DNA of 64,000 bases from Megalobrama amblycephala (taxonomy: Eukaryota; Chordata; Actinopteri; Cypriniformes; Xenocyprididae), in NCBI RefSeq assembly GCF_018812025.1, contig NC_063050.1:6610047-6674046 (forward strand), read 5' to 3'. The position numbers and the translations under genes are program-made. Positions 44,479 to 55,129 of the stretch are shown one piece after another; the stretch's first letter is position 1; each line of letters begins with the position of its first letter. The notes under the pieces were generated by a model. It was not told the DNA's origin. It made no database searches and was given only the letters and a program-made list of their open reading frames with translations.

Positions 44479-45980
44479 TTAATTAAATTTCCTTTTCTTT
44501 GGGGTTTTCCCCTTCCTTATTTTCGTGACAAACTTTTTCAAACAGAACCTCTTCCTCTTACTTAGTTTATCTTCTCCAACTCGTTTCATCCAGTATAAAA
44601 CAGAACATTCAAATTTCTTAGTATCAACGAAGTAATCCTTCACTTCTGCTACTTTCCCAAAAGTCTCATCCAAAAAAGCATCTATTTCTACCAAAGAATA
44701 AACCTGTTCACATCCCACCTGAGATAAATTTGACACATCTGATATGTCTGACAATGCATCATCCTCACTTTCCTCCTTTCCTCCCTTATCAACCATTTCT
44801 CCAGATTGATTTTCCTCCAAAATCACCATCCCTGCAACACTTGACTGATCCCCATCAACTAACATCACTTCTTCAGTACTTTCCACCTTTCCTCTTTGCT
44901 CTTTCCTTTTATTTTCTGTCCTCACCTTCTCTTCAAACACCTGTATCTCACTATTAATATCCTCTACTACCCTCAACACAGAACCATTAGTTTCACCCTC
45001 AATACCAACACTACCTTGATCCTTTTCATTCCCCTTATTTTGATCCTCAGTTTCCACTCCTTCTTTCACGATAATTTCCTCCACACCACCATTCAAATCC
45101 ACTTCGGTAAAGTTGGTTTTATATTCACACATTCGGACTTCTGATAAATTCAGACTTTCCAATAAATGTGCAATAAATTAATGTTTGCGAATTTTAAGCA
45201 CCGACATGATATTGACAACCAACGATTGTCAACTTACAACATTTTTCACAGTCGATCAAAATAGGCAAGTATTGTTTTAATGGCATATTTACTTGTGAAT
45301 GTCCACTGAATGTCCAATGTAGTGTGATTAACAAGGCTATTGAATACGGATGTCCGAATGTGCGAATATAAAACCAACTTTACCCAAGTTTCAAATCCTT
45401 ACTCTGACCTGTCTCATTTACCACTTCATCCCTTTGTGGGCAAGACAATCTTACATGTCCTACAGAACCGCATTCAAAACATCGCAATTCTCCAGTATTT
45501 GCATACAACATGTACGACTTTCCTTCGTACACGCAACGAAAGGACACGTTTAAAGTCGGAGCATTCAAAAACATAAACACCTGCCGTCTGAAGGACAACA
45601 CGTGCTTCAAGGATTCATGTTTACAACCAAGCGGCACCATCTTAATTCCACTCGCAAACTTTCCATACCTAGCTCACGCTGTATATCCTCATCCGGAATA
45701 AATGGCGGCACATTTGAAATTATTACCTTTACAGTTGGAGATACTAAAGGTTGAACAATAACAAAAGCTCCACTTACCACAATGCCGCTCTCTACCAACC
45801 GATTCACCATTTGTTCATCCTTCAAAAAAACCACCACGGCCTTATTCATCCGGGATGCTGAAATTATGTTTTCATGTCCCACTTGCTCAGCAACATCAAC
45901 TGTTCTCCAACTTGAGTGATGCATCTAATTCCGTGACGGAGCGACAGTGACGGCGTTCGCACATCCAGGTGCGACGCCAT
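44479..45980 (-). pseudogene. LINE 5 ORF1, split by a MITE
   Basis: ATG at 45980 (MASHLDVRTPSLSL). The RRM-like part (45607-45924, QVGHENIISASRMNKAVVV) and the knuckle CFECGSVGHVRLSCP (45380-45640) lie in different frames. A 289-bp MITE (45101-45389) then interrupts it. The acidic linker and C-terminal domain (SLVEIDAFLDETFGKV, YFVDTKKFECSV, KRKRFCLKKFV) follow at 44479-45090. Confidence 0.83.
45101..45389. mobile_element. MITE with 9-bp target duplication in LINE 5 ORF1
   Basis: The left end ACTTCGGTAAAGTTGG and the right end ccaactttacccaagt are inverted repeats that extend through 'ttttatattc'. A perfect 9-bp direct duplication, ttcaaatcc, flanks it at 45092-45100 and 45390-45398. A 9-bp duplication is typical of Mutator-like elements, so this is probably a MULE-derived MITE. 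Confidence 0.82.
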
Positions 45981-46162
45981 CCCTGCACTCGCCACGTGAA
46001 CTCCTCACACACCGTCAATGAAACCTCAAACTAAAATTTTATCTCTAGATTTTATGACAGCTTTTAGATATCAATTTTAAGTAAGAAAGAAAAAAAAGAA
46101 AAGTCCATAAACTTCCCCCCTCACCGTGACTCCTCTCCCACTTCAAACCGGAAGGAAGGAAA

Positions 46163-46200
46163 GAGAGAGAGAGAGAGAGAAACTGTGTGTGAGTGTGTGT

Positions 46201-46233
<33 letters not shown>

Positions 46234-46249
46234 TGAGAGAGAGAGAGAG
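46163..46249. repeat. (GA)n/(GT)n tract upstream of gene 4
   Basis: GA 46163-46181, a short GT-rich interval (46184-46202), then GA to 46249, followed by the shared receptor leader. Confidence 0.9.
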
Positions 46250-46258
46250 CAGCTCTTC

Positions 46259-46300
46259 ATGAAGTCTGTCCACCAGCAGCACACAGATAAAGCAGAATGA
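46259..46300 (+). promoter_or_regulatory. Upstream ORF overlapping the gene 4 start codon
   Basis: Identical 13-codon uORF; TGA at 46298-46300 overlaps the receptor ATG at 46297-46299. Confidence 0.72.
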
Positions 46301-48462
46301 TCCTCATCTGTGATCATAAACTTCTCATATTTAACCTGCTGCTCATCATGTCAGGTAAGAGTTTATTCTGTGTTTATTCTCAGCACCTGTTCTCAATCAG
46401 GTCCATGTTTGCTCTGAGCTGTTTCTCTCTATTTATGTTTTAGTGGTGGCATGTGAGATGAAGATCTTGACTTTCACTGCTTATGAAGGAGGAAAAGTTG
46501 AAATACGGTGTCCCTATGAGTCTGGATATGAAACACATAAGAAATATCTCTGCAGAGGAAAATGTAAAGTACTGGATAAAGACATTCCTGTTGAATCTGG
46601 ATCTGCAGCTAAAGACGAGAGATTCTCTCTGACCGATAACACAACGACCCACATCTTCACTGTCACCATCACTGATCCGAGAACAGAAGATCAAGGACAA
46701 TACTGGTGTGCTGTGGAGAGGAAAGTATACGATGACTATACAGAGATTCATCTGGAAATTAAACATGGTAAGTCAGAATATACTGTATGAGTGAAATAGT
46801 TCATCAGTGCACACAGATATGGTGTAACATACATAAGCATAACTAATATATATTTAATATACTAAAGTATTACAGAAGTCTCTTAGTGTCTGTGAGAGTA
46901 TGTATCGTGTGTTATAAAGATGTAAAGAGGCGAGATAACAGAAACCACAGTATCCTCTGCCCATGATGAGTTCACACAACACAAATACTGACCCACATCA
47001 CTTCCTGACACATCACATGACATACAGTTTCATTTATGGAGGAATAGTTCATAAAAAAAAAAAAAAAAACAGAAATATAACTGCACAACTCAAATTCTTA
47101 GACTTGTTTCATCCAGCCTTTTCAAAGGCCTATTATTCTTTGAAGAAAAATAAAAGCCAAAGAATTTGAGATGCTACCAGCCATTTTAAATGCTTACTGA
47201 TTATATGATTACTTTATAGAACTGGTGAAGATGCTGAACACACATCGCTGTTCACACATACGTCATTGTATATTCACCACACCCTTGACACTAACAGCTG
47301 CATCAGGGGAAGTACAAAGATCACATGATCTTGTGCCACTATTAGACTGTAAAAATGAAACTATATTTATTCTGAAATGCATGTTCAATATATAAAACGT
47401 CTTGCTTAAACAATATTAGTTTTTTTTTTTTTTAATCTCATCATATCTGCAATAGACTGCAGACTGTCATGCATTAAACCAGATGATTATTTGTGCTTCA
47501 GTCACTTCAGAGTCTCCTAAACCAACCACAACAGCTTCAGATCACAGCAGTAAACCAGCAGATACTGCATCTAACAGACCCGTCACATCTGTATTTCCTT
47601 CATCATCATCATCATCATCATCATCAACATCTTCAGCAATATTGATGCTCTCATCATCTAATAATGCAGCGTCATCAAAACCAGAACAAGGTATGAAGAA
47701 TTTAGTTGTTTAAAGTTTTTGACTTAGTAAATGCCTGTCCAGAGACTTTTTTCTCAAGTTTCATCAGAAATAGGACATTTAGACTCATAATCACATGGTT
47801 TTGTTGTCTGTTTTCAAGGTTTTGCCATGATGGTCATGTTGATGGTCGTAGGGATCCTGACAGGGTTTGGATTCTCACTGTTCATGTACTTCAGATGGAG
47901 ACAAAAGAAAGAAGGTAACCGTCTTTCTCATGAATCATTTTATTACCTCTCATTTTCATAGTCAAACTGAACTTCAGTGTCACAAAGCTGTCAAAATAAA
48001 GGCCTTTAATACATTTTGCCACAAAACAATAAATCTGGTGTCACAAAACAGGAAATCAGCCCAGAGATGTTGTTCAAGGCCCGACTGAGCATCTGCCCAA
48101 CAGAGATAATGAACCAAACAGAGACGTGAGTTCATCATGTGTTTGAGTTTGATCTTTTATTAGTGGATTATAATCATCTTCTCCACTCTAAACCATTTGT
48201 TTTTACTCTCTTCTGTCAGGTCTCTCATACTGTCTCTGATTATGAAGACATCAGTGACACTCTTGATCATCCTGTCTACAGTTCAGTCCTTCCTGTATTT
48301 GATGAACACGACGCCTCTGTTCTATTGACGCCTCTAGCACAATTACCCAGCAGCCCCTCTGACAATCTCACCTACTCGTCCATCAGATTTTCAGCTACAC
48401 ATCACTCAGACAGGACTTCTGACGGGCAGGAAACATGTGACCACACCACCGTTAGACCATAA
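46297..48462 (+). CDS. Gene 4: one-Ig CD300/CMRF35-like receptor with two ITIMs
   Basis: Six exons in frame: 46297-46354 signal peptide; 46444-46767 V-type Ig domain (EIRCPYE, KKYLCRGKC, GQYWCAV); 47502-47690 long Ser-rich stalk containing a (TCA)n-coded serine run; 47819-47914 transmembrane helix (MMVMLMVVGILTGFGFSLFM); 48052-48125; 48220-48462, stop TAA. The tail has SDYEDI and LTYSSI, both fitting the ITIM consensus (S/I/V/L-x-Y-x-x-I/V/L), plus PVYSSV. That predicts an inhibitory receptor recruiting SH2 phosphatases, by family knowledge. A polyadenylation signal AATAAA is at 48720-48725. Its ancestral upstream flank has been lost together with the 3' end of LINE 5. Confidence 0.9.
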
Positions 48463-48541
48463 AAGACTGTTCATGGACATCAGGTTGATTAAACCTGATT
48501 CACACCTAAAGTTATGTCCAGAAGTCATCTTGGCACACTAT

Positions 48542-48654
48542 GAAAAGACGTCCACTGAGGAGCCAGAATGAAAGTTTCTGCACGTCTGATATAGACGTCA
48601 AAAAAGATGTCTTAAAAAAAACTTTCATTCCGGCTCCTCAGTGGACGTCTTTTC
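48542..48654. mobile_element. Small foldback element
   Basis: The left arm 'gaaaagacgtccactgagga' and the right arm 'tcctcagtggacgtcttttc' are inverted copies continuing through 'gccrgaatgaaagttt'. The loop (about 48580-48620) has further short dyads. It lies in the 3' UTR region of gene 4, before its polyadenylation signal. Confidence 0.75.
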
Positions 48655-48918
48655 AAAAGATGTCAGTAGTAATGAAATTACTGAGATTTATCTTGAACAT
48701 TTTCATGGAAACTACCATGAATAAATCTTATTGAACAATTTAATAATGTTAAAAATGAATCTATACCTGTATGATATTACACTGTAGCCACATTGAACCA
48801 GTGGTTTGAGAAATGGATGGATGATTCAGCTGTGGGCGCCATCTTCTGGCGAGATGCAGGAATTCATTCGGCACAACCCTCACAGTGCATTATGGGTATT
48901 CTCTAGCCGTTGAGCATG

Positions 48919-49982
48919 GCTGCGTTCCAGTTCGGTTTTAGACACGCACTCGCAAACTTCCCTAAACACTTCCCCTCGGGGGAATCCCTGCCGCCATTTT
49001 GAAGTGCGTTCCACTTCGTGAAGTGGATGAGGGAAGTTTATATGGACAGACCCCAGCTCCATAACCCACAATGAAACACGATAGTGACGTCACCGCACAT
49101 CGCGTTTAATTTACCCCACCACAAACAACTCTATGATATATTAATTATTTTTTAAACATTTAAAACACACATATATACATATAGAATGCTGTATTAAACA
49201 ATTTTGTAAGGGGAAAAAATAAATAATAAATCAGCTCCATTGCGGATTCCAAGTGATCAAGGGTTTAGGACGTTCCAGTTCAGCCCATACAAAGGTTCCG
49301 CCAGAAGTGGGCACTCGTGCAACGTAAGCAATGACATACATCCAAGTCAACGAGACCGAGTGAAGTTAGCGAGGGAAGGGCATTTAAAAAACGAACTGGA
49401 ATGCAGCCCATATATTGGTTGTACACTTATTATTGTGGTGCATTGTGGGATTGAATGCGTGCACTCTTACCAGCATCCAGTTTGTGCTTGTCTAAATTAA
49501 TTTCTAACATTTACAAAACGAGCCTACAATAACAGAAATGAGCCTTTTTAATGAAAATAAATTAAATTAAATGAAAATGTTTAATGAAATTAGAAAATAT
49601 TTAAGAGAGTGTTGTTTAATTTAGTTTTATACATTTGTTCTCATATCTATTTAATTTGCTCTAATAATCTCAAGTTTTACTGGATTCTTTAGTTATTTTA
49701 TAGTGTGAGTTTAAGTCTACTTTTTAATGCCCTTCCCTCACTAACTTCCCTCCGTCTCATTCACTCAGATGTACGTCATCACTTATGTTGCATGAGTGCC
49801 CACTACTGGTGGATCCCTTGAAATGTGTTTACATTGAACGCCCTAAACCCTTGATCATTGATCTTTTGACACTGGGTTAGATGGGGGTAAATTGGGGTGG
49901 AGTAGATTCCCTCAAGGGAAAGTGCTTAGGGAAGTTTGTGAGCGTATGTCTAAATGTGGAGTTAAACACAGTCCGGTTCCAG
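48919..49982. mobile_element. Nested foldback element(s)
   Basis: Outer arms: 48927-48995 (gcgttccagttcggttttag ... acttccctaaacacttcccc) pair with 49905-49980. Inner arms: 49245-49400 (gatcaagggtttaggacgtt ... gggcactcgtgcaac) pair with 49727-49865. This suggests one foldback inside another, or a multi-step palindromic element. No coding frame. Confidence 0.6.
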
Positions 49983-49984
49983 TG

Positions 49985-50789
49985 AAGGACTGTTACTTGA
50001 TATAAAACCTTCAGATGACACAAAGTCTCTGTAAGTTACCAAAATCACACTTGAAACACACAGAGCTCATTCACAAAGCACAGTTGTGGGTCCTGAAAAT
50101 AAAAAATAACAGAACTGTGTGAGTGTAACCATATTAAGGATTAACAGCTGTATTCTGCTGCTGTGTGAATGTACTCTATTATATTTGGAAAGATACATGG
50201 CAGTTGTATCATGAGCCATTAGTGCTTGACCCTGATTGTTTCTTGTGGTAGTAAATTCTTGTTCACTCAAATCTCTTTTGTCTTTCAGTCTTCTAATTTC
50301 ATTCTTCAGTGAAGGAAAGTCACTGTTTTAGACAAGACTTACTATACCCCACTGTGAGCATGTTTACAGGAGTTAATTGTATATAGTAAGTGCAGGTACA
50401 TGTTTCTGTATACTGTATGTGAAAGAACAGCAAAAGAGTTTAACAGTTGCTGAATCTTTTGTCAATCTTTTTGTGTGTGTGTGTTTTCACCACATTTAGA
50501 CATAATATTGCAAAAAGAATGTTTTGTTCTTCTCATTATGGACACTAATGTAATTATTGGATCATACTGACACTAAGTGAACACATATGCAGGTTAAACA
50601 CAGTATAATACTTTTGAATGATGCTTGACGTATCTTGGTTATCAGTGTTGATGAAATATATATTCAGTTGTGTTTTTGTGTACTTGCATATTAAAAGTTG
50701 TAAATCTCTTCTGTGGTCAAGAGTGAATATATTTGTGTCTGCGTAATGAATAAATGTAAATTAATTTACTAAATTTAATAAATATATCA
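49985..50789. other. Duplicated unit flank upstream of gene 5
   Basis: Matches 40490-41065 over its first ~540 bp and then resembles 57720-57950 and 8880-9000. It is the uninterrupted version of the array flank that leads into the GA tract. No gene. Confidence 0.7.
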
Positions 50790-50863
50790 ATAGAGGGAGC
50801 TCCTGCTGCAGACACTGTATTCATAGAGAGGAGGAGCAAATGAGAGAGAGAGAGAAACTGAGA

Positions 50864-50904
<41 letters not shown>
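50790..50904 (+). repeat. Upstream block and unoccupied (GA)n site of gene 5
   Basis: The block 'tagagggagctcctgctgca...cactgtattcatagagaggaggagcaaa' runs straight into GA-rich sequence (50840-50904) and then the receptor leader, with no LINE between. Compared with the other units this is the empty target site, which defines the insertion point of LINEs 1-4 and 6. Confidence 0.88.
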
Positions 50905-50905
<1 letters not shown>

Positions 50906-50913
50906 AGCTCTTC

Positions 50914-50955
50914 ATGAAGTCTGTCCACCAGCAGCACACAGATAAAGCAGAATGA
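50914..50955 (+). promoter_or_regulatory. Upstream ORF overlapping the gene 5 start codon
   Basis: Same 13-codon uORF; TGA 50953-50955 overlaps the receptor ATG 50952-50954. Confidence 0.72.
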
Positions 50956-53035
50956 TCCTCATCTGTGATCATAAACTTCTCATATTTAACCTGCTGCTCA
51001 TCATGTCAGGTAAGAGTTTATTCTGTGTTTATTCTCAGCACCTGTTCTCAATCAGGTCCATGTTTGCTCTGAGCTGTTTCTCTCTCTTTATGTTTTAGTG
51101 GTGGCATGTGAGATGAAGATCTTGACTTTCACTGCTTATGAAGGAGGAAAAGTTGAAATATGGTGTCCCTATGAGTCTGAATATGAAACACATAAGAAAT
51201 ATCTCTGCAGAGGAAAATGTAAAGTACTGGATAAAGACATTCCTGTTGAATCTGGATCTGCTAAAGACGAGAGATTCTCTCTGACCGATAAAACAACGAC
51301 CCACATCTTCACTGTCACCATCACTGATCTGAGAACAGAAGATCAAGGACAATACTGGTGTGCTGTGGAGAGGAAAGTAAATGATGACTATACAGAGATT
51401 CATCTGGAAATTAAACATGGTAAGTCAGAATATACTGTATGAGTGAAGTGGCTAATCAGTGCACACAGATATGGTGTAAAATACATATGAAATAAACTCA
51501 GAGGTAAAACAGAGGTTAGTCTGCATGTATGAGAGAATGTATTGTGTGCTAAAAGATGTAAAGAGGCGAGATAACAGAAACCACAGTATCCTCTGCAGAT
51601 GATGATGATGATGATGATGATGATGTTCACACCACACAAATACTGACCCGCATCACTTCCTGTCACATGACACAGTTTTATTTATGAAGAACAGGATACA
51701 TTTATATTTAACAGCATTACTGTTGACATCTATCACTTCAAACGTCCAGGTTTTCCAGGAGGACAGTACTAGTGTGAGATAAAGGCATTTCAAAATACTT
51801 AAATTTGTTATTTCTTCTGTATGCATCTGAGCATCACCTGCCATTATGAAAGAGATTTGAGGAATGATGTCAAATTCATCTGCAAAGAAGTGAGACATCG
51901 GCTATCAAAGTTTCATCAGAGACGAACAGTAACGGTTGCTTCTCTCTGAGGGATGAGGACTGTACTGAACAAATGTTGCTGGTCACACATACAGTACAGC
52001 GCTATATTTCCACCACACCCCTGACATCAGAGAAGCGTTAATAACAGCTTTGACTCAGAAGAGTTCACAAGAAACTAAAGGCGTCACATGACTTTGTGCC
52101 ACTATAACACTTCTTCTGAATGCATGCTCAAATAAGCAAACAATCCTAAATAGTTTCTATTCTGCAATAACTGCATGAACTACAGACTGTCATTTAGATT
52201 GTTTTCATCTATAGATTATGTGCTTCATTTCCATCAGAGAGGAAGTCACCTGAACCAACCACAACAGCTTCAGATCACTCGACTGAACCAGCGGCTATCA
52301 CTTCATTATCACCACAATTACAACGAGGTACATATTCTGTTACTTAAACACATCTGATTGTCCAGATCTCCTCAAAAACAGGACATTTGGGATTATTTTC
52401 AGATGTTTTTTTCCTGTTTTCAAGGTTTTACAGCAGTCATCATTATGCCGCTAGTCATGGGGATACTGATGGTGTTTGGACTCTCATCGTTTATTTATTT
52501 CAGACTGAGTCAAAGGAAAGAAGGTAAAACTGTCTTTCTCTCTGTCAAAACACACATCATTTTACATGCTGAAGAATGAAGCATTCTGATAACTTTCACA
52601 TTAAAGGCCTTTAATTCATTTTGTCACAATCTGGTGTCATGAAACAGGAGTGCAGTCGAGAGATGTCGTTCATGTGTCGGCTGAAAACTTGCTTACTGAA
52701 GAAGTGAGTTTCATTGTGTGTTTGAGTTTGATCTCAATCAGTTTATAACCTCTTATTTGTGGATTCTAATAATCTTTATCATTGTCGTTACTCATCTCAA
52801 GAGTGTTTTACTGCGGCGACTCTTTCTTCTCTTATTCCAGGCCACTCATACTGTCTGTCATTATGAAGAGATCATTTGCACTAATAATCATGCTGGCTTC
52901 AGTTTGGGCCTTCCTGTGTTTGGTGAACATGACGCCTCTGACACTCTCACCTGTTCAACGGTCTTGTTTCAAACTACAGATCATTCAGACAGGACTTCAG
53001 CACGACAGGAACTATATGCAACTCTTAGTCCATGA
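50952..53035 (+). CDS. Gene 5: one-Ig CD300/CMRF35-like receptor, intact
   Basis: Six exons in frame: 50952-51009 signal peptide; 51099-51419 V-type Ig domain (EIWCPYE, KKYLCRGKC, GQYWCAV); 52238-52327 stalk; 52425-52523 transmembrane helix; 52648-52703; 52841-53035, stop TGA. The V exon resembles gene 4 (KCKVLDKDIP, AVERKVNDDYTEIHL) while the stalk, membrane segment and tail are nearly identical to gene 3, so the gene is a mosaic. The stalk exon uses an acceptor 9 nt further into the exon than gene 3, because the ancestral 'cag' reads 'cat'. The tail tyrosines are CHYEEI and ELYATL. This is the only unit with an uninterrupted upstream GA site. Confidence 0.9.
51735..51949 (+). pseudogene. 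Relic of a second V-like exon in gene 5 intron 2
   Basis: 51824-51949 encodes the same SITCHYERDL / RNDVKFICKE relic as gene 3 intron 2, ending in a stop. Not part of the spliced gene. Confidence 0.6.
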
Positions 53036-54190
53036 CCATGTAAAGCTGAGTGACACTGTTTAGTTACATATCTGAATCTGATGAAAAATGTTTATTAAAA
53101 CTTCTTTTGACTTGAGCGATGTGTTTTTGAAATGCTGTGCCAAGAAGAGAGACATGAGCTCTGATTAAAGACATCCGTCTAGAGCGTGATGCAAAACCTG
53201 ATCCAATGAGATCCAGAAAACGGTAAAACTTAACTGTTTAACTCTAGGGGAGTTGAAAAATGAGCCTATTTTCAAAAAAGTGGAGTGTTCCTTTAAGACA
53301 TGCATTCAATCAACTGTAACCATAGCAACAGTTACTAAAGCAATATCAAAGATGGCAATGAAAATAAAACTGTAAAGTCTGGTCATACTTGATGTGACGC
53401 ATCCATCAGATTTAAAAGAACAAGAAGGACATGCGGAATGGGGCGGGGCTACATGTGTCGCTCCGCCCCATACTTACTCTGATTGGCTCGGTCGTCTTTC
53501 ATAGGAAATGTGTTTGGAGTCGTCTTCACTATAATGCAGAGACAATACAACATTAGCCTACATTCTGCAATGGCTAGATAAATTAATTATGAAATGTTTA
53601 TTCGTGTACGCAAACCCTGTACTTGTGTTAAAGTAGAGAAACACTAATTAAATATTACTGCAGTAAAATAGAGGTTTCTAATGTGACAAATAAGAAGACC
53701 TAACATATGTTAGAGTTCAGTCTGACATTATTATGAATTATTGGGTGCACACCTGAACTGAGAATATCAAAATCAAGTGTTTATAATTCACTTTACTCAC
53801 TTGTTAACTGCTGAAGGTTTAATCTTCTGATTTTTTTTATTTATTTGAATTTAATGTTTTGCCTCAATTTTGTTATTTTTAATTTAAGAAATCACGTTTT
53901 TGAATAAAAATGTTAGCAAACATTACCAGTGTTGGAGAAAGTTACTTTTAAAAGTAATGCATTTCAATATTGCGTTACTTCTTAAAAAAGTAACTAATTG
54001 CATTAGTCACTTTTTCTCATCTGGGCTGGTCTGTTTGTTTGTTTATTGTTATAACAACAAAAAAGTTCTATTGTTGGCAAATGTAAAGGCCCTTTTAGAC
54101 CAAAAGTGAAATGAATAAGCCTCAGGCTGATGGAAATGCAAATTCACGTCTGTACAGTAGAGGGCGCAGTACAAACAAACAAGCCTTTCA
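53036..54190. other. 3' flank of gene 5 and repeat-rich spacer
   Basis: The first ~170 bp matches the gene 3 flank. 53925-54025 (ccagtgttggagaaagttac ... taatgcatttcaatattgcg) is part of a common fish MITE that alternates 'agtaac' and 'gttact'. No gene is supported between. Confidence 0.5.
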
Positions 54191-54811
54191 GTATGGCGTT
54201 ATTTTACTGTCAATTGTCGAGAGCACATTATTGTGACGCGAGAGCATATCAATGTAATGCGCGAGCGCAAATCTGTCCGCGCGCGGATTTCCTCTGCTCT
54301 CGCGCAAATCTGTCCGCTCGCGCGCGGATTTCCTTTGCTCTCGCGCAAATCTGGACGCGCGCGCTCAAATATACAGTGCTCTCTTATGAACTGCCTCTCC
54401 TCTCGCTCAGATATTGCGTGTGCACGCTCAAACTGTTTCCTGCGTGCTCAAACGTGTCCTGCGCGCTCAAACTGCACATGTGCGCTCACGAATCTCTCCG
54501 TGCTCTTGCAGAAATTAATTTGCCTTTTGGATTAAATGCTGTCAAAAGTTATAAACCAATCAGAAGAGACGACTGATCCATGAAAATGCTACATGGAATC
54601 TTATTGGCTGAGAGTGAACTGCGCCTGGAATTCTTTCGACAAAGATATGTATTTTATTTATTCACAATTTAATAATATTTATCAAATGTAACCTAGTCTA
54701 GCATCACATTACAGGTCAAACCCCTATTTATCTAAGCAAACAAACAAAAAATGTTTCTTAAAGTTATTGTGGTCATACGTTTTGTGTTGAAATTTAAAAA
54801 AAATAAAAATA

Positions 54812-55129
54812 GGTAACATTTTACAATAAGGTTTTTATTTGTTAACATTAGTTAATGTATTATCTAACATGAACTAACAATGTGCAATACATTACTGTAA
54901 TTATTAATCTTTGTTAACGTTAAAAATACAGCTGTTTGTTGGTTGTTTACTTCACAGTGCATTTAATAATGTTAACAAATACAACATTTGATTTTAATAA
55001 CGTATTAGTAAATGTTGAAATTAACATTAACAAATATTAATAAATGCTGAAGAAGAGCAATTCATTATTAGTTAATGTTAACTAATGCAGTTAAATAATG
55101 TTAACGCAACCTTATTGTAAAGTATTACC
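54812..55129 (+). mobile_element. Nested hAT-like MITE in the left arm
   Basis: Begins GGTAACATTTTACAATAAGG and ends aaccttattgtaaagtattacc, with 'gttaacattagttaatg'-type interior. I recognise it as a common fish non-autonomous element. Its mirror copy is at 55798-56115. Confidence 0.75.

Larger units (their letters stand above)
41465..46162 (-). mobile_element. LINE 5: Tx1-group LINE, 3'-truncated
   Basis: The 5' end lies next to the (GA)n tract before gene 4, but the 3' end, with the last part of ORF2, the 3' UTR and the outer GA tract, is missing; the sequence passes into a MITE at about 41470. ORF1 is split by another MITE, and the reverse transcriptase core has an internal deletion. The CCCAGCATGC leader motif of LINEs 1-4 is not seen here. 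Confidence 0.85.

Noticed and set aside
54130..54576. 148-codon Cys/Arg/Ala-rich reading frame and its mirror at 56354-56871
   Set aside because: It lies in the CpG-rich arms of the inverted repeat; the frame comes from repeat composition and has no recognisable domain.
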